From: Lachnospiraceae bacterium
GTDB taxonomy: Bacteria; Bacillota; Clostridia; Lachnospirales; Lachnospiraceae
Direction of reading: 5' to 3'
Length of the DNA stretch: 64,000 nucleotides
NCBI GenBank assembly: GCA_028689655.1
Contig: JAQVCT010000016.1
Coordinates: forward strand, 1-64,000
Shown: in pieces, positions 8,764-16,552 of the stretch
Layout: every line of letters starts with the position of its first letter
How positions within the stretch are numbered: position 1 is the stretch's first letter
The notes under the pieces: generated by a model
Told to the model about the DNA's origin: nothing
What the model saw: only the letters and a program-made list of their open reading frames with translations
The model's database searches: none
Translations under genes and position numbers: made by a program

Positions 8764-8791
8764 TAAAGGGACCTCAAGTTGGGCCCCTTTA
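8764..8791 (-). terminator. Hairpin terminator candidate after the LCP gene
   Basis: TAAAGGGGCCCAACTT pairs with GAGGTCCCTTTA on the minus strand, about 37 bases past the LCP stop. The stem is GC-rich at its core and the trailing T tract is weak, so efficiency is uncertain. Confidence 0.55.
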
Positions 8792-8827
8792 CGATTATGA
8801 ACATTTAATTTTTATGATTTTGTTTTG

Positions 8828-9997
8828 TTATTCGGCACTCTTGCTCTTCCCAACATATTGGGAAGTCTCACTCTCAATCTCGGCACTATATGCTTTCACA
8901 TCTTTAGATGCTGTATAATTCTGATCATTAAAGAAGAATTTGTGCAGTAATTCAACATTATCTGCAAGAGACAATGGAACAACACAGCTACCCTTTTTCC
9001 CAATATTTCCCGTCGTTCTGTTGGTCTCAAATGGGAATCCGGTATTATCTACGATACTGTAGTCAGCGACATTACCCATCAGGGACAAGATCTCTGAAAG
9101 GTCTAATGAAGTAGCTACCTGTGGAAATACCTTATTTGCAATGGTATTTAAAGTAGATACATTGGCTTTCTTTGCTTTCTCAGCCACTGCCATGAGCACT
9201 TCTCTCTGACGCTCTGCACGCTTGAAATCATCGCCTTTTGTATAACGGATACGGCAATATGCAGTAGCCTGAAGACCTGTCAGATTCTGAAAGCCTGTAT
9301 CCTTTACCGGTGCGTACTTGGTATTCAGATCCTCTGCGATACAGAGTCCGTAATTATTCAGGTGACCGATCTCTGCACTGTCTACGTCGATCTCAACGCC
9401 GCCCAGTTCATCGATGGTATCCACCAATCCTGCGAAACCACAAGTTACATAATCGGTAATATTCATATCAAGATTCATATTCAGCATATTGATTGCCTGC
9501 TCAGGACCACCTTTTGCATAAGCTGAATTCGCTTTATTATAAGAATCATTTCCAAGATTCAGATAAGTATCACGGTATATAGAAGATAATTTGACTTCAT
9601 GGGTATCTTCATTGATGGATGCGATAATGATGGTATCTGTACGGGTACCTTTTCCCAGCGCACCTTCACGGGAGTCAACACCGAACAGGGCAATATTGCG
9701 ATATCCCTTCATGACAGTGCTCTCAGCGACCTGCTCATTGATGACGATATCTTCCTCATTGATGGTTACTTTCTGCATTTTCTCTGTTTTCAATGTCAGA
9801 TAAAGTACACCCAGCATGAGTAACAGGACAAAAATCTCTATTACAAATAAGATGATTTTTTTCTTCTTTTTCTTTGCCTTAGCTTTTGCACTTGAACGCT
9901 TTTTTCCACCACTGGCTGGTCTGCCGCCGTTGGAAGGTCTTCTACGATATTCTCTATCATCATCCTCATAGGCAGGACGTCTTCTATTTGTTGCCAT
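8828..9997 (-). CDS. LytR-CpsA-Psr (LCP) family glycopolymer ligase
   Basis: A 389-residue LCP protein, the family that transfers undecaprenyl-diphosphate-linked glycopolymers to peptidoglycan outside the membrane. Residues 1-47 are cytoplasmic and very basic (a K-rich run just before the membrane). One membrane segment spans 48-69. The LCP domain follows with IALFGVDSREG, GTRTDTIIIASI and LSSIYRDTYL, carrying the Asp and Arg residues that bind pyrophosphate. RYTKGDDFKRAERQREVL near 250 is the second conserved Arg-rich block. It lies downstream of the initiating sugar transferase (16-bp gap), as expected for the attachment step of this locus. Confidence 0.93.
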   Translation of the reverse strand: MATNRRRPAYEDDDREYRRRPSNGGRPASGGKKRSSAKAKAKKKKKKIILFVIEIFVLLLMLGVLYLTLKTEKMQKVTINEEDIVINEQVAESTVMKGYRNIALFGVDSREGALGKGTRTDTIIIASINEDTHEVKLSSIYRDTYLNLGNDSYNKANSAYAKGGPEQAINMLNMNLDMNITDYVTCGFAGLVDTIDELGGVEIDVDSAEIGHLNNYGLCIAEDLNTKYAPVKDTGFQNLTGLQATAYCRIRYTKGDDFKRAERQREVLMAVAEKAKKANVSTLNTIANKVFPQVATSLDLSEILSLMGNVADYSIVDNTGFPFETNRTTGNIGKKGSCVVPLSLADNVELLHKFFFNDQNYTASKDVKAYSAEIESETSQYVGKSKSAE

Positions 9998-10013
9998 AAT
10001 ACGTTGTTCTCCT

Positions 10014-11423
10014 TTAGTACGCGTTTTTATTAATGAATCCCTTGAAAATGGTCAGAAATAATATCTTGATATCAAATCCCATCGTCCAGTTCTCAATGTA
10101 ATACAAATCATATTCTATTCTCTTTCGTATGGAAGTATCCCCACGATAGCCATTTATCTGTGCCCATCCGGTAAGCCCTGGTCTCACCTGATGTTTGATC
10201 ATGTAACGAGGAATCTCCTCGCGAAACTTTTCCACGAACAGGGGACGTTCCGGTCTGGGTCCTACCAGACTCATATCACCCTTCAATATATTAAATAACT
10301 GTGGAAGCTCATCAATGCTTGTCCTGCGGATAAACCGTCCTACCTGCGTGACACGAGGATCATTCTTCGTAGTCCAGGCTTTCTGCTCCGCAGATTTTTT
10401 TTGCATTTCCATACTTCGGAACTTGTACATGTGAAAACTCTTATTATGCAATCCCACTCGCTCCTGACTGAATATAATCGGTCCAGGACTGGTTACCTTC
10501 ACTGCAATTGCCGTGAACAACATCACCGGAGATGAAATAATAATCGCCACAATAGAACCTACTATATCAATAATTCGCTTAGAAATCAAGTTTAAAGTGT
10601 TGGTAAGCGGTACATGTCTGATGTTGATGACTGGTAATCCAAGCAGATCTTCCATATATGGACTGCTGGGAATAACACTATTATAATCGGGAATAAACTT
10701 AGTATGCACACCTGACTTCTCGCATAGACTGACAATTTCCTCCAGACGTCCATAATCTTCCAACGCCAGCGTTACCGCAATCTCATCCAGATGACTCTCC
10801 GGTAAAATAACGAACAGATTATCGATCCTGCCCAATACTTTAATGCCTTTGTACATGGTACCTCTCGGCACCTTGTCATCCAGAATGCCACGCACCACAT
10901 ATCCCCATTGAGGATTCACACGAATGCGGTTAATATATTCCTCCGCTGCTCTGGAATATCCCACCAGCAGAATATATTTTACATTATATCCCTGTTTTCG
11001 CATGAGACGAAGACAAGTATATATTACATTTCGAACAAAGGTGGTCATCAAAATATTCAGCCCGTAGAAGATAAAAATCATACTTCTGGAGAAGCTGGGA
11101 AGATTAATAATATATAGAGCGCCGATGAAAAGTATCATTCCCACCGTGTTGGCTTTTACAATATTATAGAACTCGCCTTTTCTGCCTGCCGCCCGTTTCG
11201 GTGTGTAAAGATGGAAAATGTAATATAACAGGACATATCCCGGAACGATAAAATAGAGTGCGGTAAAATAAGTCTCCATACTATGGTAGCCTGTACCAGG
11301 CTCCATCTTGATGATTCCACTTTCAAATTTTATATACCAGGCCAGCATATAAGCAGCGCCTGCTATCACTCCATCGATTATGAGATGTAATCGATTAAAA
11401 TACTTTTGGTTATCTTTTATCAA
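10014..11423 (-). CDS. Undecaprenyl-phosphate sugar phosphotransferase (initiating transferase)
   Basis: A 469-residue polyprenyl glycosylphosphotransferase of the WbaP/CpsE type that puts the first sugar phosphate on undecaprenyl phosphate. The N-terminal half has four or five membrane segments and a CoA-binding-like region ([16 protein letters not shown]). The C-terminal catalytic domain starts near 275 ([13 protein letters not shown]) and shows [40 protein letters not shown] and LVGPRPERP. The start is probably TTG at 11423 (M-I-K-D-N-Q) with AGGTG 6 bases upstream; GTG at 11432 overlaps that ribosome site. A clear promoter with a 5' stem precedes it. Sugar specificity (glucose, galactose or GlcNAc phosphate) is not decided. 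Confidence 0.93.
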   Translation of the reverse strand: MIKDNQKYFNRLHLIIDGVIAGAAYMLAWYIKFESGIIKMEPGTGYHSMETYFTALYFIVPGYVLLYYIFHLYTPKRAAGRKGEFYNIVKANTVGMILFIGALYIINLPSFSRSMIFIFYGLNILMTTFVRNVIYTCLRLMRKQGYNVKYILLVGYSRAAEEYINRIRVNPQWGYVVRGILDDKVPRGTMYKGIKVLGRIDNLFVILPESHLDEIAVTLALEDYGRLEEIVSLCEKSGVHTKFIPDYNSVIPSSPYMEDLLGLPVINIRHVPLTNTLNLISKRIIDIVGSIVAIIISSPVMLFTAIAVKVTSPGPIIFSQERVGLHNKSFHMYKFRSMEMQKKSAEQKAWTTKNDPRVTQVGRFIRRTSIDELPQLFNILKGDMSLVGPRPERPLFVEKFREEIPRYMIKHQVRPGLTGWAQINGYRGDTSIRKRIEYDLYYIENWTMGFDIKILFLTIFKGFINKNAY

Positions 11424-11440
11424 AGTTTTCACCTGTTTTT

Positions 11441-11498
11441 AATGTTGTGTATCAAAAATACACAAATATATACTACAATATTTTACCAAAAAGTACAA
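11441..11498 (-). promoter_or_regulatory. Promoter of the sugar transferase-LCP unit with 5' hairpin
   Basis: -35 TTGTAC (11498-11493), 17-bp spacer, -10 TAGTAT (11475-11470). The transcript would start in or just before TTGTGTAT-TTTTG-ATACACAA (about 11463-11443), a perfect 8-bp stem, leaving a stem-loop at the mRNA 5' end or an operator over the start site. Confidence 0.65.
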
Positions 11499-11529
11499 CT
11501 TAAAAAATTCTTAAATTGACTGAAAATTC

Positions 11530-12498
11530 CTAACAAAATAAACGTTTTACTGTGTTTATCCACAACATCCACTGGATTTTGCAATAGTTGTCCACATGTG
11601 TGATGGAAAATGGCACTTTATGCACTTTTGTTTCCGTGCGAAAAGCACTCTGCATCCCCCGCAGCAATCCCTTTATATAGATAGTCGCAAATCCTTTTTG
11701 GGCGAAGAATATCATTTTAATTACAAATCCCGCTATGAGAAATGGCAAGTTCAATACAATCTGTAGAAGAGGCATATTCTTATAGACTACGTAAATACTG
11801 TTTCTGGAGGAGAGCGTCGCCTTAAAAGCATTGTATCTCGATCCACTGTAACCGCTTCCCGCGTGAAGTACCTGTGCCTTAGGTTCATACCAGTTCTCAT
11901 ATCCATAGATCAGGGCACGATAGCCCATGTCCAGATCCTCCAGATAGGCAAAGTGATTGGTATCGAACAGTCCGATCTGTTCCATCACTGACCTCCGATA
12001 GAGGGAAGCTCCGCCGCTGGCAGAGAATACCTTGCAGGCCTTGTCTGCTCTCTCTCTCACTTTTCCTTTATATCTGGAAAATGCCCATCCCAGGGCACAG
12101 TAGAGATCTCCTGCGCCGTCCAGCAATTCCGGTCGCTGCATCACCAGCATCCTGGATGCCACCGAGAATGCTTTGGGCTGCCGCTCCATTCGTTCCTCCA
12201 GATGTGCCACAAAGTCCTGCCGCACTTCCGTGTCATTATTCAGCAATAGCACATAGGGCGTCACAGACGCCTGAATTCCTGTATTTACGGCCTCGCAGAA
12301 GCCTTTGTTCTCCGGGAAACAGATGCAGGTAATTTCCGGATAGTGCTCCCGCAAAAAGGGCACACTCCCATCCGTGGAACCATTGTCCACCACGATGATC
12401 CGCGCTTCATTTCCCGGAAGCTGCAGGGATGCCAGACAGGGTTTCAGATATTTTATTCCGTTAAAATTGGGGATTATGATGGTCGTCTTATCTGTCAT
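11530..12498 (-). CDS. GT2 family glycosyltransferase (WbbL-like)
   Basis: A 322-residue transferase beginning TTIIIPNFNGIKYLKPCL, with VDNGSTDGSVPFL, VLLLNNDTEV (DXD-type site, near 95), VASRMLVMQRPELLDGAGD and NHFAYLEDLDMGYRALIYGY (catalytic ED region). This is the pattern of WbbL/RfbN-type rhamnosyltransferases. A hydrophobic stretch near 245-265 may associate it with the membrane. The start has GAGG 7 bases upstream. It could act early on the lipid-linked chain, since it lies next to the initiating transferase; that is inference from position. Confidence 0.88.
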   Translation of the reverse strand: MTDKTTIIIPNFNGIKYLKPCLASLQLPGNEARIIVVDNGSTDGSVPFLREHYPEITCICFPENKGFCEAVNTGIQASVTPYVLLLNNDTEVRQDFVAHLEERMERQPKAFSVASRMLVMQRPELLDGAGDLYCALGWAFSRYKGKVRERADKACKVFSASGGASLYRRSVMEQIGLFDTNHFAYLEDLDMGYRALIYGYENWYEPKAQVLHAGSGYSGSRYNAFKATLSSRNSIYVVYKNMPLLQIVLNLPFLIAGFVIKMIFFAQKGFATIYIKGLLRGMQSAFRTETKVHKVPFSITHVDNYCKIQWMLWINTVKRLFC

Positions 12499-12605
12499 CT
12501 TTGTACCTCATAATCCATATTGTTTCGTTTCATTTTCCGGTCCCGCTTTCGATCCATGTTCTTTCATCAGTTACCTTTATTACAGTTTACACTGTTCTTC
12601 AACTT

Positions 12606-14000
12606 TTACAGAGTCACGCACATGACCGGGTCATAGACCACACGTTTTCCTGCTTCTCTGACTCTTCTGCAGATTTCCAGACTCATCTTTATGATTTCTT
12701 CCTCCGTGGCATTGGCCACTCTGTCATAACATTCATTATAATACAGCCAGATATCATTCATTTCCTCCGACTTGCTCACCTTCATACAACGGATATCCAC
12801 AGCATCCGTGTCCTGCTGCATAGCTCCACGGTGCATATAACCGCTGTAATGCATGGATAATCCCTTATAGAGTGCTGTTCCATCCAGGAACATGGCACCG
12901 CTATGTATCTTTTTGCCGCGGATTACCTTACCGCCCACCACACCTACATCCTCGCGCTGTGCCAGAATGTTATCATTATCATAATTGATGCGGTAGAATC
13001 CCAGATGTTCTGTGTGGGTCACCACCGCATTCCAGCATTGTCCCTTCACGAAATCCTGCAGCGCACGCCTGCCTGCCTCATAGGCATACATCTTGCTCTC
13101 TGGATTCTCCGAGGTGGATCCATGATGGCACCGCCAATGATAAAGTACCTTGTCAATATGTTCGATTTTCAATAACTTCTTTTCTTTCCAGAGGCGCGCC
13201 ACGATCCTGAGGAACAGATCATAATCCTGTGCCCCGTCATATTCTGGACGAAATCCCATACTTTTGATATAGTCTGCACGAATGACGCTAAAGTGACATA
13301 TATAGTTATTGGACAATATTAAATCCAGATTAAATTCTTGTTTATAATTTGGCTCATAGTAGTGAGTAAGTGTCTCATTTACCTTATCTTCATCGGTATA
13401 GATAAAGATAGGTCGATCTGCCTCACTTCTTCCAGACTCTGCTTCTGTCAGTTCATCGCTGTCTCTATCATTGTCAAGTACCGCTTCCTGATCCAGTTTA
13501 TGAACCACTTCGTATAAAGTATCGGGTGTTATGATATCATCATGATCCAGCAGTGCCACATAATCTCCCGTAGCAAGGCGCAACGCCTCATTGGTGTTCT
13601 CCGAGATTCCTTTGTTGTCCTTAAGACGTTCATAGACGATTCGCACATCATCATAGCTTTTGACCACATCCTCCACCAGATTGGAGCTGCTGGCGTCTGC
13701 AATGACTAATTCCCAGTCATAATAGGTCTGTGCCAGCACAGATTCTATCATCTGCTGCAGATACATTTCCTTTGTCTCATAAGCCGGCACGATAATACTG
13801 ATCTTTACCGGATTTTTCCAGGCGTAAGTCCTCTGCTCTTCCAGTTCTTCTTCCGTGGGAAGTTTTGGCGTGTACTCATCCAACTGACTTTTCGTCATTC
13901 GTTCCACGATGGCATACGTTGTGTTGAGAAACCCATTTTTCTTAAAGTATCTAATTGTCTTTTTCATATTGGTAATGGATATTTTCTTTGTAACTCCCAT
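12606..14000 (-). CDS. GT2 glycosyltransferase with a collapsed second domain
   Basis: A 464-residue protein. Domain one (about 55-290) is a normal GT2: VKISIIVPAYETKEMY, VALLDHDDIITPDTL and YDGAQDYDLFLRI. Compared with the two-domain protein at 16546-18546, the second GT2 domain is reduced to its tail (DVGVVGGKVIRGKKIHSGAMF...GYMHRGAM), missing the nucleotide-binding half. An acidic insert (about residues 165-190) interrupts domain one and is absent from the paralogue. The start is taken at 14000, behind AAGAAAGG; the upstream ATG at 14030 lacks a good site. One active domain is likely, and its specificity is unknown. Confidence 0.85.
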   Translation of the reverse strand: MGVTKKISITNMKKTIRYFKKNGFLNTTYAIVERMTKSQLDEYTPKLPTEEELEEQRTYAWKNPVKISIIVPAYETKEMYLQQMIESVLAQTYYDWELVIADASSSNLVEDVVKSYDDVRIVYERLKDNKGISENTNEALRLATGDYVALLDHDDIITPDTLYEVVHKLDQEAVLDNDRDSDELTEAESGRSEADRPIFIYTDEDKVNETLTHYYEPNYKQEFNLDLILSNNYICHFSVIRADYIKSMGFRPEYDGAQDYDLFLRIVARLWKEKKLLKIEHIDKVLYHWRCHHGSTSENPESKMYAYEAGRRALQDFVKGQCWNAVVTHTEHLGFYRINYDNDNILAQREDVGVVGGKVIRGKKIHSGAMFLDGTALYKGLSMHYSGYMHRGAMQQDTDAVDIRCMKVSKSEEMNDIWLYYNECYDRVANATEEEIIKMSLEICRRVREAGKRVVYDPVMCVTL

Positions 14001-14090
14001 GTGCCAGACCTTTCTTCCTACATATGCCATATACTTTTGCCATAAACTTTCAAGGGTTTCAAAAGTTCCCCGTTACATATGCATAGAACA

Positions 14091-14121
14091 CAACCGACCG
14101 TACATGATGCACAGTCGGTTG
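14091..14121. other. Inverted repeat upstream of the GT2 gene
   Basis: CAACCGAC and GTCGGTTG are perfect 8-bp arms around a 15-base loop. The structure lies between the phosphoglucomutase stop (14400) and the GT2 start. It has no T run in either direction, so it is either a weak terminator or an operator. Confidence 0.45.
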
Positions 14122-14149
14122 CACTACCTGTTTCTATTATTGTTCCCTG

Positions 14150-14260
14150 TTTCCACTTCTTATTTCTTATTCTTATTTTTATTTATTGCTTTTATTTGTT
14201 GCTTTTATTTGTTACTTTTTTACTTTTTACTTTTATTTCTTTTTTTTATTTCCTATTCCT
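14150..14260. repeat. Low-complexity polypyrimidine tract
   Basis: About 110 bases of almost pure C/T/A on the plus strand, with short slippage-type repeats such as GCTTTTATTTGTT twice in a row. On the transcribed strand this is an A/G-rich spacer between phosphoglucomutase and the next gene. It has no coding content. Confidence 0.7.
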
Positions 14261-14304
14261 GATTCTATTTGCACACAAAGTCTAATTCAGAACTTTCTAT
14301 AACG

Positions 14305-14412
14305 CAACGCATTCACTCTACTATGCATTCGCTTTACTTTACATACGATTACTATACATCGGGTTTATTATGCATCCCGTTTACTACGCATTCAGTTTAC
14401 TATGCATCCAAC
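14305..14412 (-). repeat. 16-bp degenerate tandem repeat spanning the pgm stop codon
   Basis: Reading the minus strand, units of the form GATGCATAGTAAACTG recur about six times (GATGCATAG, AATGCGTAG, GATGCATAA, GATGTATAG, GTATGTAAAG, GAATGCATAG). The first unit holds the last codons and the stop of phosphoglucomutase, so the repeat is an expansion of the gene's 3' end. Confidence 0.8.
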
Positions 14413-16127
14413 TTTGCTTTCAGTGCTGTTGTCAATTTGTCTACTTTATCTTTGGCATCCCCCAGGCTGGTTCCTTTTACACCCATATAGAACTTGATCT
14501 TAGGTTCTGTTCCGGAAGGACGTGCACAGCACCAGGAATCGTTGGTAAGGTCAAAGTATAATACATTGGATTTTGGAAGACCTGTCGTGCCAGTCTCTCC
14601 TGTCTTCATGTTGATCACAGTGTCTTTCTCATAATCCCTCATGGTAACGACTTCCAGTTCTCCAAATTCCTTTGGTGGATTGCTCCTCAGCTTATCCATG
14701 ATGGCTGCGATCTGTTTGGAGCCATCAATACCCTTTAATGTAATGGTGTACAGATCTTCCTTGAAATATCCGTACTGCTCATAAAGTTTCAGCATCTGAT
14801 CCCATACGGTAATTCCATTTTTCTTGCACCATGCTGCCACTTCGCACAGACACATAACAGCCACGATGGCATCCTTATCTCTTGCATGTGTGCCAGCCAG
14901 ACAGCCATAGCTTTCCTCCAGACCGAATACATAATGATTGCTTCCCGTCTGCTCGAATAACTTGATCTGCTCTCCGATATATTTAAAGCCTGTAAGTACT
15001 TCCTTCTGCTCTACGTGATATGCTGCGGTTAAGAGATCAGACATATTGGTGGTGACGATGGTCTTCACCAGGGCTGGCTTCTCCGGCATGGTACCCGTAG
15101 CCGTTCTCTCTCTCAGGATATATTCTGCGATGAGCATACCGGACATATTTCCGGTGAAAGATACGTACTCACCAGTCTTTGTATCTTTTGCATAGATGCC
15201 AAGTCTGTCTGCATCAGGATCTGTTGCCAGCACGATATCGGCATCTTTTTCTTTTGCAAGCTTCAGCGCAAGGGTAAATGCCTTTGGATCTTCCGGATTC
15301 GGGTATTCCAAGGTAGTGAATTCCGGATCCGGAAGTTCCTGCTCCGGTACTACATAGACATTCTTAAATCCAAGTTCTGACAGGACACGTCTTACCGGAA
15401 GATTGCCCGTTCCATGTAATGGTGTATATACGATCTTGATATCCTCTGCTACTTCTTTGATGATTTCAGGATGAATGATCTGTTTTTTCAGTTCTACCAT
15501 ATAGGCATCGTCAATTTCTTTACCGATGACCTGATAGAGACCTGCTGCGATAGCTGCATCCTTATCCATGGTCTTTACTGTATTATAATCTGTAACTGCA
15601 TTTACTTCATCTATGATCTCTGCATCTTTCGGTGCGGATACCTGTGCACCATCCTCCCAGTATACTTTATAACCGTTATATTCCGGTGGATTGTGGCTGG
15701 CTGTGATGACGATACCGGAGATGCATCCCAATGTGCGAAGCGCAAAGGAAAGCTCTGGCGTAGGTCTCAGGGACTCAAATACATATGCTTTGATTCCATT
15801 GGCAGCCATACACTGTGCAGCTACATCTGCGAATTCAGGTGACATGAATCTGGAGTCATAGGCGATGGCGATTCCTTTTTGCTGTCCGTCCTCTTTGATA
15901 ATGTAGTTAGCAAGACCCTGAGTCGCTTTGCGAACCGTGTAAACATTCATACGATTGGTTCCAGCGCCAATGACACCACGAAGTCCGCCGGTGCCAAATG
16001 CAAGGTCCTTATAAAAACGATCTTCGATTTCACCTTCATTATTCCTAATAGCAAGTAATTCGTCTTTGGTAGCCTGATCAAAGTAATCATTCTCCAGCCA
16101 AAACTTAAATTGTTCCATATAACTCAT
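14400..16127 (-). CDS. Alpha-phosphoglucomutase / phosphomannomutase family enzyme
   Basis: A 575-residue phosphohexomutase that interconverts glucose-6- and glucose-1-phosphate, feeding the RfbA and RfbF nucleotidyltransferases of this locus. It shows GTGGLRGVIGAG, the phosphoserine loop TASHNPPEYNGYK (about 145), the metal-binding loop ATDPDADRLGIY (about 305), the sugar-binding loop GLEESYG, and the phosphate-binding RPSGTEPKIKFYMG near 535. The length fits the PgcA/Pgm2 subgroup (570-620). The start at 16127 has AGGAGG at 8 bases; ATG 16133 is too close to it. Its 3' end is expanded into a tandem repeat. Confidence 0.95.
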   Translation of the reverse strand: MSYMEQFKFWLENDYFDQATKDELLAIRNNEGEIEDRFYKDLAFGTGGLRGVIGAGTNRMNVYTVRKATQGLANYIIKEDGQQKGIAIAYDSRFMSPEFADVAAQCMAANGIKAYVFESLRPTPELSFALRTLGCISGIVITASHNPPEYNGYKVYWEDGAQVSAPKDAEIIDEVNAVTDYNTVKTMDKDAAIAAGLYQVIGKEIDDAYMVELKKQIIHPEIIKEVAEDIKIVYTPLHGTGNLPVRRVLSELGFKNVYVVPEQELPDPEFTTLEYPNPEDPKAFTLALKLAKEKDADIVLATDPDADRLGIYAKDTKTGEYVSFTGNMSGMLIAEYILRERTATGTMPEKPALVKTIVTTNMSDLLTAAYHVEQKEVLTGFKYIGEQIKLFEQTGSNHYVFGLEESYGCLAGTHARDKDAIVAVMCLCEVAAWCKKNGITVWDQMLKLYEQYGYFKEDLYTITLKGIDGSKQIAAIMDKLRSNPPKEFGELEVVTMRDYEKDTVINMKTGETGTTGLPKSNVLYFDLTNDSWCCARPSGTEPKIKFYMGVKGTSLGDAKDKVDKLTTALKAKLDA

Positions 16128-16231
16128 TCTCATATCCTCCTGTACCTATATTTTTGAGCCAAAACCATGTAGGTTATTATTACAATTTCATATATATGAT
16201 AACTGTTCTATTTATGATATATACGAAATCC

Positions 16232-16259
16232 GTACCCACGTTTACGAGGTTTTGGGTAC
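16232..16259. other. Inverted repeat in the pgm upstream region
   Basis: GTACCC and GGGTAC, separated by 16 bases, lie about 105 bases upstream of pgm. It is a possible operator or leader stem. The remainder of the 16128-16340 spacer is AT-rich with no confident promoter. Confidence 0.25.
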
Positions 16260-16344
16260 TACATTTATTTCAACACAGGAGAATATAAACTGTAAATAAT
16301 TCACATATGATATATATCTCCTATATTAAATACAATTATCTACG

Positions 16345-16552
16345 TCACTCCGTGACACAAATCACTTTGCAATCTGATCCTGTTAACGTCAGTCATTTCA
16401 TAACTTCCTGACACAGATTACTTCGTAATCTGGTCAAATTAACGTCAGTCATTTCATAACTTCCTGACACAGATTACTTCGTAATCTGGTCAAATTAACG
16501 TCAGTCATTTCATAACTTCCTGACACAGATTACTTCGTAATCTGGTCAAATT
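16345..16552 (-). repeat. 56-bp tandem repeat (three full copies plus a degenerate one) spanning a stop codon
   Basis: The plus-strand unit starts GTCAGTCATTTCATAACTTC at 16388, 16444 and 16500, exactly 56 bases apart and almost identical. A diverged copy precedes it (16345-16387). Each unit contains the perfect hairpin CAGATTAC-GAA-GTAATCTG. The last copy runs into the end of the glycosyltransferase gene at 16546, so the array lies in its 3' region and would give the mRNA several identical stem-loops. Confidence 0.92.

Noticed and set aside
14150-14260. Small hydrophobic protein genes in the plus strand (Phe/Leu/Tyr-rich frames)
   Set aside because: They arise from a T-rich low-complexity spacer, have no ribosome sites and overlap each other in two frames.
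16388-16552. CRISPR array
   Set aside because: The 56-bp units are contiguous with no variable spacers, and the last unit includes a coding end. No cas genes are nearby.
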